Counted from the first letter of the stretch, positions 17,722 through 26,155 are shown. The stretch: DNA of 64,000 bases from Streptomyces sp. SJL17-4 (GCF_036826855.1 NZ_CP104578.1:3968001-4032000), one strand, 5' to 3'. The notes: generated by a model not told the origin, from the sequence alone. Made by a program: numbers and translations.

Positions 17722-18708
17722 CTAGGACTTCGGCGGGGTCACTTCCAGCCAGTCGAGCAGCACGTCGCACTGATTGCCGGTCTCGCACGAGATCTTGATC
17801 TCGTTCTCGCCCTTCTGGAGGTCGACCGGCGCCCAGGTGGTCTGCCAGTTCTTCTCCAGGTTCGGGTCCGAGGAGTGGATGAAGTTCTTCAGCCCGAGCG
17901 GCGAGGTGTTCGCCTTGCCGTTGACCGTCAGCGTCGCGTTGGCGTCGACGGCGGGGATGGCGTAGCGCACGGTCAGGTGGTACTTCCCCTCCGTCGGCAT
18001 GTTCGCCTTCCAGGTCACCGAGGAACCGACCTGGTTGAAGCCCGCGACATAGGTGCCGTTCGAGCCCTCGGCGCCCTTGACGTCCGTGGCGAGTCCCGCG
18101 CTGCCGCCCAGCTTCAGCGTGGCCGCGTCCTGCTTCGGGAGTTCGACCGGGGTCTCGTCCGCGCTCGGCTCGGTGCTGGGCTCCTCGGACGGGTTCACGG
18201 GCGCGGTCGTGGTGGTGCCACCGGTGCCGGCCTGCTTGTCCTTGTCGTCCTCGTTGCCCATGTTGGTGATCACGGCGGCCGCGATGCCGACCACGACGAC
18301 CGCGACGACCGCGACCGCGCCGATGAGGATGCCCCGGGTGTTGGGGCCGCGGCCGGAGCCGCCACCGTGGTGCTGCTGCGGCGGGGGGCCCTGCCGGGTC
18401 GGCGGGCCGCCGTACGTCTCGGGGGCGGCGTACTGCGCCTGCGGCTGGCCGTACGGGGCCTGCTGCTGCGGCGGTACGTACGGCTGCGCGTGCTGCTGGC
18501 CGCCGTGACCGCCGTACTGGCGCTCGCCGACCGTTCTGACCTGGTTGTACGAGGTGCGGGGCACGCCGGGCTGGGCCGCGGCGGGGCCGGGGTAGCCGTA
18601 GCCGCCCCCACCCGGGGGCTGGGCGCCCGCGGCCTGACCGTCCTCGTACAGGTAGCCGAACGGGTCGTCGTTCTCGGGCTTGTTCGCGCCGTCGTTACCG
18701 GCAGCCAT
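17722..18708 (-). CDS. Membrane-anchored protein with extracellular carbohydrate-binding-like domain
   Basis: 328 residues. The cytoplasmic N-terminus (1-120) is a Pro/Gln/Gly-rich disordered tail (YGQPQAQYAAPETYGGPP style), then one transmembrane helix (ILIGAVAVVAVVVVGIAAAV, about 125-145), a Thr/Glu/Pro spacer, and a C-terminal beta-sandwich of about 130 residues. The C-terminal sequence (SVTWKANMPTEGKYHLTVRY, ATLTVNGKAN, WAPVDLQKGENEIKIS, LLDWLEVTP) resembles CBM6/CBM35-type sugar-binding domains. It probably binds a wall or extracellular glycan. Convergent with the PfkB kinase gene. Confidence 0.78.
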   Translation of the reverse strand: MAAGNDGANKPENDDPFGYLYEDGQAAGAQPPGGGGYGYPGPAAAQPGVPRTSYNQVRTVGERQYGGHGGQQHAQPYVPPQQQAPYGQPQAQYAAPETYGGPPTRQGPPPQQHHGGGSGRGPNTRGILIGAVAVVAVVVVGIAAAVITNMGNEDDKDKQAGTGGTTTTAPVNPSEEPSTEPSADETPVELPKQDAATLKLGGSAGLATDVKGAEGSNGTYVAGFNQVGSSVTWKANMPTEGKYHLTVRYAIPAVDANATLTVNGKANTSPLGLKNFIHSSDPNLEKNWQTTWAPVDLQKGENEIKISCETGNQCDVLLDWLEVTPPKS

Positions 18709-18803
18709 CCGGGTTCCTCTCCATGCTCGCCAGCCGTCGCCGACCGGCCGAGCCTACCTCGAACGGACCAGCCCCCGAAGCGGCCCCGGGCGTGTCAGGA
18801 GCC

Positions 18804-20651
18804 TCAGCCGGCGCGGCGGTGAACCTTGGCACGGGAGCGTTTCTCCACGTACATCCGCTGGTCCGCGGAGTTCAGGACCTCTTCCACGGTCATCCCGCAT
18901 TCGGCCCAGCCGATGCCGAAACTCGCCCCGACGCGGACCGCCCGACCGTCCACCCGGATCGGCGGAATGATCGCGTTGCGCAGGCGTACGGCCAGGTCGG
19001 CCGCGTCCGCCGCGCCGAGACCGTCGGCGAGGACCACGAACTCGTCACCGCCGAGCCGGGCGACCGTGTCCCCGTCGCGGACCCCGGTGGTGAGACGGCG
19101 CGCGACCTCGATGAGCACCGCGTCACCGGTGTGGTGCCCGAAGCGGTCGTTGATCGACTTGAAGCCGTCGAGGTCGCAGAAGAGGACGGCGAGGCCCTTG
19201 GTGCCGTCGTCGATGTCACCACCCGAGGGGGCCACCATGTGGACATGGTGGTCGTACGGGCCGACGCCCGCCGGCTCGAAGCCGAAGCCGTGCTCGTGTT
19301 CGTGCTCGTACGGCGACTCGTAGCCGGAGTGGCCGGACCCCCCGGAGCCCCCGGAACCGCCGGAACCGCCGGGGTCGTAGCCCGTGTGACCGGAGTCCTG
19401 GCCGGTGCCGTATCCGTTGTCGTATCCGGTGTCGTGTCCCGTCTCGTAGCCGCCGTCCCGCGCGGAGTCGTACCCCCCGGACGCGTACCCACCGCCGTAC
19501 CCGGCGGCCTGGTCGACCGACACGTGCGCCGCCGGGCGCTCGCACAGCCGGGCGGAGAGCCGGGACCGCAGCTCGGCGCTGTTGGGGAGACCGGTGAGGG
19601 CGTCGTGCGAGGCCCGGTGGGCGAGCTGGAGCTCGTGCCGCTTGCGCTCCTCGATGTCCTCGACGTGGGTGAGGAGGAAACGGGGGCCGTCGGCCGCGTC
19701 GGCGACGACCGAGTTGCGGAGGGACACCCACACGTACGTGCCGTCGCGCCGCCCGAGCCGCAGCTCGGCCCGGCCGCCCTCGGCGGAGGTCCGCAGCAGC
19801 GTCCCTATGTCCTCGGGGTGGACGAGGTCGGCGAAGGAGTAGCGCCGCATCGCGGCGGCGGGCCGGCCGAGGAGCCGGCACAGGGCGTCGTTGGTGCGCA
19901 GGAGCCGGCCGTGCTGGTCGCCGCCCATCTCGGCGATGGCCATCCCGGAGGGGGCGTACTCGAAGGCCTGCCGGAAGGATTCCTCGCTGGCCCGGAGTGC
20001 CTGCTGCTCCCGCTCCAGGCGGACGAGGGCGCGCTGCATGTTGGAGCGGAGCCGGGCGTTGCTGATGGCGATCGCCGACTGGGAGGCGTACATCTGGAGC
20101 GCCTCCTGGCCCCAGGGACCAGGGTGCCGGCCGTTGCGCGGGCGGTCGACGGATATGACGCCGAGGAGCTCACGGCCGGAGCCGGGCGGGGGTCCCCCCG
20201 GGCGGGCGGAGCCGAGCCTGGGCGAGTACATGGGGGCGTAGAGGCGGTCGTGCGGGTGCCACTCGTCCTCGAAGCGGGGCGCGGGGCCGTCGGTGTGCCA
20301 CTGGGGGACGTCGTCCTCCATCAGTACCCAGCCCTCGGTGTGCGGGATGAACCGCAGGTCGCCCCAGGCGGTGGCCATGGACAGGCGGCGGTCCCAGGAG
20401 GCGCGGGAGCCGACCCGGCCGGTGATCAGGGCCTCGGCGGCGGAGCTGCCGGCGAAGGCGGCGACGACGAGGTCACCGTCGGGGCGTACGAGGTTGACGC
20501 AGGCAAGCTCGTAGTTGAGACCGGCGACCACACCCTCGGCGACGGTCTGCAGGGTGTCCGCCAGGCTGCGCGCAGTGTTGAGGTCCGCCACGACCTGATG
20601 CAGCTGCCGCAGGGTCGAGAGACGGACGTACGGCTCCGACTCGGTCTCCAT
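18804..20651 (-). CDS. cdgB: Diguanylate cyclase, GAF-PAS-GGDEF, CdgB-like
   Basis: 615 residues from ATG 20651 (GGAGAG about 7 nt upstream); a further in-frame ATG at 20696 lacks a ribosome-binding site. A GAF-type domain (about 20-215) contains LLGVISVDRPRNGR. A PAS/PAC domain (about 225-340) reads FRQAFEYAPSGMAIAEM and LTHVEDIEERKR. The GGDEF domain begins SHDALTGLPNSAEL and has the active RLGGDEFVVL near residue 532, so it should make c-di-GMP. Unusually, about 100 residues of Gly/Tyr/His/Ser-rich sequence (about 380-482) interrupt the GGDEF fold before LAVLFCDLDGF. CdgB in S. coelicolor is a BldD target that affects development (known). A 20-bp palindrome lies upstream. Confidence 0.88.
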   Translation of the reverse strand: METESEPYVRLSTLRQLHQVVADLNTARSLADTLQTVAEGVVAGLNYELACVNLVRPDGDLVVAAFAGSSAAEALITGRVGSRASWDRRLSMATAWGDLRFIPHTEGWVLMEDDVPQWHTDGPAPRFEDEWHPHDRLYAPMYSPRLGSARPGGPPPGSGRELLGVISVDRPRNGRHPGPWGQEALQMYASQSAIAISNARLRSNMQRALVRLEREQQALRASEESFRQAFEYAPSGMAIAEMGGDQHGRLLRTNDALCRLLGRPAAAMRRYSFADLVHPEDIGTLLRTSAEGGRAELRLGRRDGTYVWVSLRNSVVADAADGPRFLLTHVEDIEERKRHELQLAHRASHDALTGLPNSAELRSRLSARLCERPAAHVSVDQAAGYGGGYASGGYDSARDGGYETGHDTGYDNGYGTGQDSGHTGYDPGGSGGSGGSGGSGHSGYESPYEHEHEHGFGFEPAGVGPYDHHVHMVAPSGGDIDDGTKGLAVLFCDLDGFKSINDRFGHHTGDAVLIEVARRLTTGVRDGDTVARLGGDEFVVLADGLGAADAADLAVRLRNAIIPPIRVDGRAVRVGASFGIGWAECGMTVEEVLNSADQRMYVEKRSRAKVHRRAG

Positions 20652-20795
20652 CGCTCGCTCTCCCCGAGACCTCGACAGCAACTCCAGGGTTCTCATCGGC
20701 TTCGTGTTGCACAGTCACCGTTCGTATTGCACTGTCACTGCCACTGAATCACAGCGAGCTGCGCACCCGGTACACAGGGTCAGCAAATACTGGTC

Positions 20796-20815
20796 GCTGT
20801 GACTCAAGTCACAGC
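20796..20815. promoter_or_regulatory. 20-bp palindrome between cdgB and flavin reductase, Crp-like
   Basis: GCTGTGACTCAAGTCACAGC, 9-bp perfect arms. It contains TGTGA-N6-TCACA, the classical Crp-type site, and also TGAC-N4-GTCA, near but not equal to the BldD consensus (five-base spacer). Several half-sites (CAGTCAC, CTGTCAC, ATCACAG) occur at 20710-20755. The position suits control of cdgB and the divergent gene. Confidence 0.55.
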
Positions 20816-20946
20816 AGGTCATGGCGGGTCATGGCAGGTCACGGCGGCTCGCACCTGCCTCCCGCCCGGGTCCTAGGACCGGCGGGGGTGGCGGACTGGT
20901 CCCCCGGTCCGATGCGGCGCCGGAGGGCCGGGGCTAGCGTGCGGGT

Positions 20947-21510
20947 GTGCTGCAGAAAACTCCCGCCTCGCCCCCCGTGTCCGATCTGGCCATCCCTCAT
21001 GCTGAGGGAGTGAGCAACGACGAGTTCCGGGCGGCGATGTCCCGCCTCGCGGCCGGCGTGGTCCTGGTGACCGCGCACGACCCCGACGACGGCCCGCGCG
21101 GTGAGGACGTCGGCATGACGGCCACGGCCTTCGTCTCGGTCTCCCTCGACCCGCCCCTGGTCCTGGTCAGCCTGCGCAACGGCTCCCGCATGGACGACCT
21201 GCTCACCGACGTGCCCGTCTGGGCGGTGTCGATCCTCGGCGAGAACCAGCGGCACATCGCGGGGCGCTTCGCCATGAAGAACCGGGTCAGCGACCGGCTC
21301 CTCTTCGCCGACCTGCCGTACGCCCGCGGCGAGGAGAGCGGCGCCCCGCTCATGGGCGGCGCGCTGGCGACCCTGGAGTGCCGTACGGAGAGCAGGGTCG
21401 TGGCCGGCGACCACACGCTCGTGGTGGGCCGGGTCCTGACGGTCGCCGCGGGGGCGGCGGAGGGCGGCCCGCTCACGTACTACCAGGGGAAGTACCGGCA
21501 CCTGTCCTGA
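20947..21510 (+). CDS. Flavin reductase family protein
   Basis: 187 residues. FMN-binding split-barrel reductase: FRAAMSRLAAGVVLVTAHD, the GMTATAFVSVSLDPPLVLVSL flavin-binding strand-loop, and a C-terminal PLTYYQGKYRHL. Such proteins reduce FMN/FAD with NAD(P)H and feed two-component monooxygenases or other flavin users. No partner oxygenase is next to it. GTG start at 20947; a nearer start around VSNDEFRAAM is possible because no ribosome-binding site marks 20947. Divergent from cdgB. Confidence 0.84.
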   Translation: MLQKTPASPPVSDLAIPHAEGVSNDEFRAAMSRLAAGVVLVTAHDPDDGPRGEDVGMTATAFVSVSLDPPLVLVSLRNGSRMDDLLTDVPVWAVSILGENQRHIAGRFAMKNRVSDRLLFADLPYARGEESGAPLMGGALATLECRTESRVVAGDHTLVVGRVLTVAAGAAEGGPLTYYQGKYRHLS

Positions 21511-21573
21511 GGACGGGACGTACGGACGGTACGGGACGTACGGCGGTACGGGACGTACGGCGGTACGGGACCG
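21511..21573. repeat. 17-bp tandem repeat (about 3 units) right after a stop codon
   Basis: Unit GGTACGGGACGTACGGC at 21528-21544 and 21545-21561, plus partial copies on both sides, starting immediately after the TGA of the flavin reductase gene. It reaches the end of the convergent arfB gene. Confidence 0.75.
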
Positions 21574-21575
21574 GA

Positions 21576-22013
21576 TCAGCCCCAGTCGCGGGACTGGCGC
21601 GTCCGCTTCGTCTCCGAGCGCTGCTTCTTCTCGCGCAGCCGGCGCTCGTTGATACCGCGGGGGATCTTCGTCGGCCGGCGGGGCTTCGGCGGCGGGGCCG
21701 TCGCCTCGGCGAGCAGCGCGGCGAGCCGCACCGCCGCCGTCTCGCGGTTGCGCCACTGGGAGCGGTGCTCCGAGGCGCGGACCGTCACGACGCCGTTCAC
21801 CAGGCGGGTGGCGAGGCGCTCCAGGGCGCGGGCCTTCCACACCTCGGGCAGCGCGTCGGTGGCGGCGAGGTCGAAGCGGAGCTCGACCTGGGAGTCGCTG
21901 GTGTTCACATGCTGACCGCCCGGGCCCGAGGAACGCGAGAAACGCCACTGGAGCTCGGCCTCGGGGAGCGAGACGGAGCCGCGGATGGGATACGGACCGG
22001 ACATGCCTCCCAT
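21576..22013 (-). CDS. arfB: Alternative ribosome-rescue hydrolase ArfB (YaeJ/ICT1 type)
   Basis: 145 residues. Release-factor catalytic domain with the GGQ motif in SRSSGPGGQHVNTSDSQVEL, no codon-recognition domain, and a basic C-terminal tail (KIPRGINERRLREKKQRSE) that in ArfB enters the empty mRNA channel. It hydrolyses peptidyl-tRNA on stalled ribosomes. Two ATG starts three codons apart (22013 and 22004) are both possible. Convergent with the flavin reductase gene. Confidence 0.9.
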   Translation of the reverse strand: MGGMSGPYPIRGSVSLPEAELQWRFSRSSGPGGQHVNTSDSQVELRFDLAATDALPEVWKARALERLATRLVNGVVTVRASEHRSQWRNRETAAVRLAALLAEATAPPPKPRRPTKIPRGINERRLREKKQRSETKRTRQSRDWG

Positions 22014-22128
22014 GTTCCCCGCAGGGGGCCATCGGAGTCATCCTGTTTTCGCCGGGAGAGCACCGGGAACCGTCCGGGGGCACCACGCGTTTCTCCAGGC
22101 GAAGACACCACGATGAAAGGGACTTTCC

Positions 22129-22704
22129 ATGGCTGTGAGCCTGTCCAAGGGCGGCAACGTCTCTCTGACCAAGGAGGCCCCGGGCCTCACCGCTGTCACT
22201 GTGGGCCTCGGCTGGGACGTCCGCACCACCACCGGTACCGACTTCGACCTCGACGCCTCGGCGATCGGCGTGGACGCCGCCGGCAAGGTCGCCTCCGACG
22301 CACACTTCGTCTTCTTCAACAACAAGGCGACGCCGGACCAGACCATCGTCCACACCGGTGACAACCGCACCGGCGAGGGCGGCGGCGACGACGAGCAGAT
22401 CAACGTCAACCTCGCGGCCCTCCCGCCGAACGTCGACAAGATCGTCTTCCCGGTCTCCATCTACGACGCGGTCAACCGCTCGCAGAACTTCGGCCAGGTG
22501 CGCAACGCCTACATCCGCATCGTGAACCAGGCCGGCGGCGCCGAGCTCGCCCGCTACGACCTCTCCGAGGACGCGGCCGTCGAGACCGCCATGGTCTTCG
22601 GCGAGCTGTACCGCAACGGCGCCGAGTGGAAGTTCCGCGCGGTCGGCCAGGGCTACGCCTCGGGCCTCGAGGGCATCGCCCGCGACTTCGGCGTCAACCT
22701 CTGA
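22129..22704 (+). CDS. terD: TerD-family stress protein
   Basis: 191 residues, usual TerD length. Starts [20 protein letters not shown] and contains the calcium-binding-type GLGWD near the start, [22 protein letters not shown] and [12 protein letters not shown] acidic loops, and [22 protein letters not shown] [17 protein letters not shown]. TerD proteins bind calcium and occur in tellurite, phage and stress resistance clusters (known). Here it stands alone, with a terminator directly after it. A second TerD domain in this window is fused to a nuclease at 41227-43323. Confidence 0.93.
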   Translation: MAVSLSKGGNVSLTKEAPGLTAVTVGLGWDVRTTTGTDFDLDASAIGVDAAGKVASDAHFVFFNNKATPDQTIVHTGDNRTGEGGGDDEQINVNLAALPPNVDKIVFPVSIYDAVNRSQNFGQVRNAYIRIVNQAGGAELARYDLSEDAAVETAMVFGELYRNGAEWKFRAVGQGYASGLEGIARDFGVNL

Positions 22705-22719
22705 CCCGTCACGACGCGT

Positions 22720-22755
22720 GAGAGCCCCGGCCGGGTTTCCCCGGCCGGGGCTCTC
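22720..22755 (+). terminator. Rho-independent-like terminator of terD
   Basis: Perfect 16-bp GC-rich stem (GAGAGCCCCGGCCGGG and its complement) with a TTTC loop, 16 nt after the terD stop and just before the acetyltransferase start. Confidence 0.88.
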
Positions 22756-22777
22756 CCGTTGGCCCTAACCTTTCGGC

Positions 22778-23302
22778 GTGATCGTCGAAACCCTCGCGCC
22801 CAAGGCCCTGGAGGACGGTGCGGCCCTCCCCGGCCCGCTGCTCACCGAACTCACCGCGCTGTACGCCTCCGACGAGGAGTTCCAGCAGCTGAGCGGCGAC
22901 TTCCCGGACCCGTCCGACATCCGGCCCGAGCAGGTCGCGGCCGCCCTCGCCGACGAACTCGCGCGGGCCACGGCCGAGGTCCTGCTGGCCCGCTCCGAGG
23001 GCCGGCTCGTCGCCGTCGCCGTCACCCTCGGCCGGCACCCCGACCCGGCGGAACCCGAACCGTGGCTCGGGCTCCTCATGGTCCACGGGGACGAACGGCG
23101 TACGGGCCACGGCCGCCGGCTCGCCGCGTACGTCGAGGACCGCTTCCGTGCCGGGGGCCGTACGGGCCTGCGGCTCGCCGTCCTGGAGAACAACCCGAAG
23201 GCGCTGGCCTTCTGGACCTCCCTCGGCTACGAGGAGACCGGCCGCCGACCGGACCTCGCCCACGGCCGCCCGTGCGTGGTCATGCGGAAGGGCCTGGCCT
23301 GA
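22778..23302 (+). CDS. GNAT-family N-acetyltransferase
   Basis: 174 residues from GTG 22778. The acetyl-CoA pyrophosphate loop is visible as DERRTGHGRRLAAYVEDRF and the following LRLAVLENNPKALAFWTSLGY is the typical beta-4/alpha-4 segment. Substrate unknown. A TAACCT box ends 6 nt before the GTG and there is no ribosome-binding site, which fits a leaderless transcript. Its last 23 bp overlap the end of the convergent Nudix gene. Confidence 0.82.
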   Translation: MIVETLAPKALEDGAALPGPLLTELTALYASDEEFQQLSGDFPDPSDIRPEQVAAALADELARATAEVLLARSEGRLVAVAVTLGRHPDPAEPEPWLGLLMVHGDERRTGHGRRLAAYVEDRFRAGGRTGLRLAVLENNPKALAFWTSLGYEETGRRPDLAHGRPCVVMRKGLA

Positions 23303-23723
23303 CCTCGACCAGGGAGAGCGCGTCGGCCGCCGCCGGGGAGAGCTCTTCCACCGGCGCGGTCAGCGGCCGCCACTCGACGGCCTCCGTACTGCCGTCCACC
23401 TCGGTGACGACCAGGGGGTCGCCGGGCCGGAGCTCCACCGCGTAGAAGACCGCCACCAGGTGCCAGGTCACACCGTTCCGGGTGGCCGTGTACGTACGGG
23501 CGTCGACCAGCCGGGCCTCGGCGAGCACCCGGCCCGTCTCCTCGTACAGCTCGCGCGCCAGCGCCTCCACCGGCTGCTCGCCGGGGTCGATCCCGCCGCC
23601 CGGGAGATGCCAGAGGCCGGGCTCGAAGACCGCCGAGGCCTCCGACAGACGGGTCAGGAGCAGCTGCTCGCGCTCGACGACGATCGCGTAGGCCGATACG
23701 CGTCTCCGTATGCGGGTGTTCAT
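23280..23723 (-). CDS. Nudix hydrolase
   Basis: 147 residues. Complete Nudix box with GGGIDPGEQPVEALARELY followed by EETG, so catalytically competent. Hydrolyses nucleoside-diphosphate-linked compounds; the substrate cannot be read from the sequence. It is the second gene after the M1 peptidase, connected by four tandem 20-bp units. The last unit provides its own ribosome-binding site (GGAGGGGAAG) and the ATGA overlap with its start. The 3' end overlaps the convergent acetyltransferase gene. Confidence 0.86.
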   Translation of the reverse strand: MNTRIRRRVSAYAIVVEREQLLLTRLSEASAVFEPGLWHLPGGGIDPGEQPVEALARELYEETGRVLAEARLVDARTYTATRNGVTWHLVAVFYAVELRPGDPLVVTEVDGSTEAVEWRPLTAPVEELSPAAADALSLVEVRPGPSA

Positions 23724-23803
23724 CGCTTCCCCTCCGGGGTCATCGCTTCCGTTCCGGGTTCATCGCTTCCCTTCCGGGTTCATCGCTTCCCTTCCGGGTT
23801 CAT
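23720..23803 (-). repeat. Four tandem 20-bp units, each an overlapping 7-codon mini-ORF
   Basis: On the minus strand each unit reads ATGAACCCGGAAGGGAAGCG (variants in units 3 and 4). Because the next unit begins ATGA, each is a complete reading frame MNPEGKR-stop whose stop overlaps the next start. The chain begins on the M1 peptidase stop (ATGA at 23800-23803) and ends on the Nudix start (23720-23723). Encoded heptapeptides in order: MNPEGKR, MNPEGKR, MNPERKR, MTPEGKR. Every unit also carries a ribosome-binding site-like GGAAGGGAAG. Probably a tandem duplication of the original coupling junction. Confidence 0.85.
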
Positions 23804-25266
23804 CGGGTGTCCGGCTTCTCCTCGCCGTACAGCCAGATGTCCCACAGCTCGTCCAGGTCGCGTCCGGCCACGCTCTCCGCGTAGGCGGTGAAGTCGTCCG
23901 TGGAGGCGTTGGCGTGACGGTACTTCGCGGGCCAGCCGCGGAGGATCTCGTCGAAGGTCTTCTCCCCGACCGTCTCGCGGAGCATGTGCAGGACCATCGC
24001 GCCCCGCTGGTACACGGGCGGGTCGAAGAGGTTCTCGGCGGTGGGCGGGGAGGCCGGCGGGAAGGCCCAGTTGGCCTCCTGGGCGAGGGCCCGCTCGAAG
24101 TGCGTCCGCGCGGGGACGTGCTCGTACTCCTCCGTGTACAGCCACTCGGCGTACGTCGCGAAGCCCTCGTTCAGCCACAGGTCCCGCCAGCTCGCGGGCG
24201 AGACCGAGTTCCCGAACCACTGGTGGGCCAGCTCGTGGACCAGGGTCGTCCGGTCGAAGGCGGCGGCCGGGAAGACGGGCCGCGTCTGGGTCTCCAGGGC
24301 GTACCCGAGCGTCCCGTCCTCGGTGACGATCGCGCCGGCGCTGGAGAAGGGGTACGGCCCGAAGCGCCGGGTCTGCCGGGCGATGATCTCGGGGATCTCG
24401 CCGCGCAGCGGGGCGGTCGCGTCGGCGATCGGGCGTTCGGCGGCCGTGAGCACGGGGACGGAGTCAGGGGCCCCGGTCGCGACCCCGTCCCCGTCCCCGT
24501 CCCCCTTCGCGACACCGGTCGCCGTCTCGTACCGGCCGATCGCGACCGTCGCGAGATAGCTCGCCATCGGCTCGGCCATGTGCCACTCGGTCGTCACGCG
24601 GCCGTCGGCCGCCGTCCGGCGGGCGGTCCTGACACCGTTGGACAGACCTTCGAGTCCGGCCGGGACGGTGAGCGTCAGCTCGTACGCGGCCTTGTCGGAG
24701 GGGTGGTGGTTGCCCGGGAACCAGGTCATCGAGCCGGCCGGTTCGCCGACCGCCACGGCACCGTCGTCGGTGCGCAGCCAGCCCTCCTCGGAGCCGTCCG
24801 CGTCCGTGATCGGCTCGGGCACGCCCCGGTAGGTGACGGTGGTCCGGAACTCCGCGCCCTCGCGGATCTCCTCGCGCGGCCGGAGCGTCAACTCGTTCCC
24901 GGCCCGGTTGACCGCGGCGGGCGCGTCGTCGACGGACGCCCGGTCGACGGTGAGCCCGGCGAGGTCGAGGTTGAAGGCGCTGAGGTCCTGGGTGGCGCGG
25001 GCGGTGATCTCGGCGGTGCCGTCGAGCCGCCCGGTCCGGGGCTCGTACGCGAGCGTGAGGGCGTAGTGGCTCACGTCGTAGCCGCCGTTGCCGAGCCTCG
25101 GGAAGTACGGGTCGCGCAGCCCGGCGGCCCCGGGGGTTCCCCGGACGCCGCCGGTGGCCTCCGTACAGCCGCCCGCGAGGAGTGCGAGGGCGGTGAGGGC
25201 GGCGGCGAGGCCGCCCGCGGCTGCTCCGGCCCGGTGGCGCCGGTCCGTCCGGTTGCGCTGGGTCAC
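23800..25266 (-). CDS. M1-family (aminopeptidase N-like) metallopeptidase lipoprotein
   Basis: 488 residues. The N-terminus has a basic stretch, a hydrophobic core and lipobox LAGGC, so it is a membrane-anchored extracellular enzyme. The zinc site is VHELAHQWFGNSVSP with the third ligand Glu in LWLNEGFATYAEWL; an exopeptidase-type segment GTLGYALETQTRP stands where GAMEN would be. It is shorter than full aminopeptidase N (no large C-terminal helical domain), as in many actinobacterial M1 lipoproteins. The GTG start follows a TAGGAT box by 6 nt, so leaderless initiation is likely. First gene of a unit with the Nudix gene. Confidence 0.88.
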   Translation of the reverse strand: MTQRNRTDRRHRAGAAAGGLAAALTALALLAGGCTEATGGVRGTPGAAGLRDPYFPRLGNGGYDVSHYALTLAYEPRTGRLDGTAEITARATQDLSAFNLDLAGLTVDRASVDDAPAAVNRAGNELTLRPREEIREGAEFRTTVTYRGVPEPITDADGSEEGWLRTDDGAVAVGEPAGSMTWFPGNHHPSDKAAYELTLTVPAGLEGLSNGVRTARRTAADGRVTTEWHMAEPMASYLATVAIGRYETATGVAKGDGDGDGVATGAPDSVPVLTAAERPIADATAPLRGEIPEIIARQTRRFGPYPFSSAGAIVTEDGTLGYALETQTRPVFPAAAFDRTTLVHELAHQWFGNSVSPASWRDLWLNEGFATYAEWLYTEEYEHVPARTHFERALAQEANWAFPPASPPTAENLFDPPVYQRGAMVLHMLRETVGEKTFDEILRGWPAKYRHANASTDDFTAYAESVAGRDLDELWDIWLYGEEKPDTR

Positions 25267-25377
25267 GTATCGATCCTATGCAGGGCCGATACGCGAAAGG
25301 TGACGGCGCCCGGCGGGGGATCCGGGCGCCGTCACCGGCTGTGGGGTGGCCGGGGGCTACTTGTGATGGCCGGGGGG

Positions 25378-25917
25378 CTACTTGTCGAGGGCGGCGACGC
25401 CGGCCTGGGCGAACTTCTCGTCGAGGTCGCCCGAGGGGGCGCCCGCGACACCGATGCCCGCGATGGGCGCGCCCTTGGCGGTCACCGGGGCGCCGCCGCC
25501 GAGGAAGAGGGTGCCGGGGATGTCCTTCAGGGTCGGGGCGTTCGCGAGGCGCTTGACCAGCTCCGAGGTCGGGGCGTTCCAGGACACGGCGGTGTACGCC
25601 TTCTTCTCGGCCGACTCGTAGGACTGCGGGCCGGCGCCGTCGCCGCGCAGGGTGACGATGGTGTTGCCGTTGCGGTCGACGACGGCGACGGAGACACGCT
25701 GGTTCTCCTTCTCGGCGGCGTCGAGGGTCGCCTGCGCGGCCTTGGTGGCGGCCTCGATCGTCAGGTGGGTCGACTGCTGGAGGTTGTCGTCGCCGGCGTC
25801 GGCGCGGACCACGGCGGCAGGGGCGGCGGCCGGGGCGGAGGCGTTCGCGGAGACCGCGCCGAAGGTACCGGCGGCGACGACAGCGGCGGCGGTGGCACCG
25901 AAGAGGATCTTCTTCAT
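25378..25917 (-). CDS. hbpS: Secreted haem-binding protein HbpS
   Basis: 179 residues. Signal peptide MKKILFGATAAAVVAAGTFG with ANA cleavage, then a GlcG/HbpS domain: LTIEAATKAAQATLDAAEKE, VSVAVVDRNGNTIVTLRGDG, GGGAPVTAKGAPIAGIGVAG. HbpS is an extracellular octameric haem/iron-binding protein that modulates the sensor kinase SenS under redox stress (known from S. reticuli). The senS-senR genes are divergent next to it, supporting the assignment. Start ATG 25917 has GGAG 6 nt upstream. Confidence 0.9.
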   Translation of the reverse strand: MKKILFGATAAAVVAAGTFGAVSANASAPAAAPAAVVRADAGDDNLQQSTHLTIEAATKAAQATLDAAEKENQRVSVAVVDRNGNTIVTLRGDGAGPQSYESAEKKAYTAVSWNAPTSELVKRLANAPTLKDIPGTLFLGGGAPVTAKGAPIAGIGVAGAPSGDLDEKFAQAGVAALDK

Positions 25918-26088
25918 GAGGAACTCCGTGAGGGTGAGGTGCGGATGAGGAGGCCGTTCGAGCCGCAGGGCGGTGTGTGTGCCGTTCCCTCGCTCTGCCA
26001 TCAATCCTGTGGCCGGAACCCGGGCCGTTCGGTCCACGGTCCGGCTGCCCTGCTCACGCACACTGGAGGACGGCCGGGTCAGCCGATC

Positions 26089-26104
26089 GGCTGATGCCCC
26101 CGTG
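26089..26104. promoter_or_regulatory. 16-bp palindrome in the hbpS-senS intergenic region
   Basis: TCAGCCGATCGGCTGA, perfect, about 50 bp before the senS start and 170 bp before hbpS. Possible SenR or other operator; the assignment rests on position and symmetry only. Confidence 0.4.
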
Positions 26105-26155
26105 GTCCCCCCGGGCCAGGATGGACAGATATCCCCAGGTCAGGAAGGTGAGAAC

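Noticed and set aside
20801..20812. BldD box upstream of cdgB
   Set aside because: TGAC and GTCA halves are four bases apart, whereas the BldD consensus has five; kept only as an alternative to a Crp-like site.
22778..23723. Overlap of the GNAT and Nudix ends as a possible annotation error
   Set aside because: Both proteins have complete C-terminal family patterns; a 23-bp convergent overlap is acceptable.
23710..26094. 794-residue open frame on the plus strand
   Set aside because: Antisense to the M1 peptidase and hbpS, both with clear active-site motifs.
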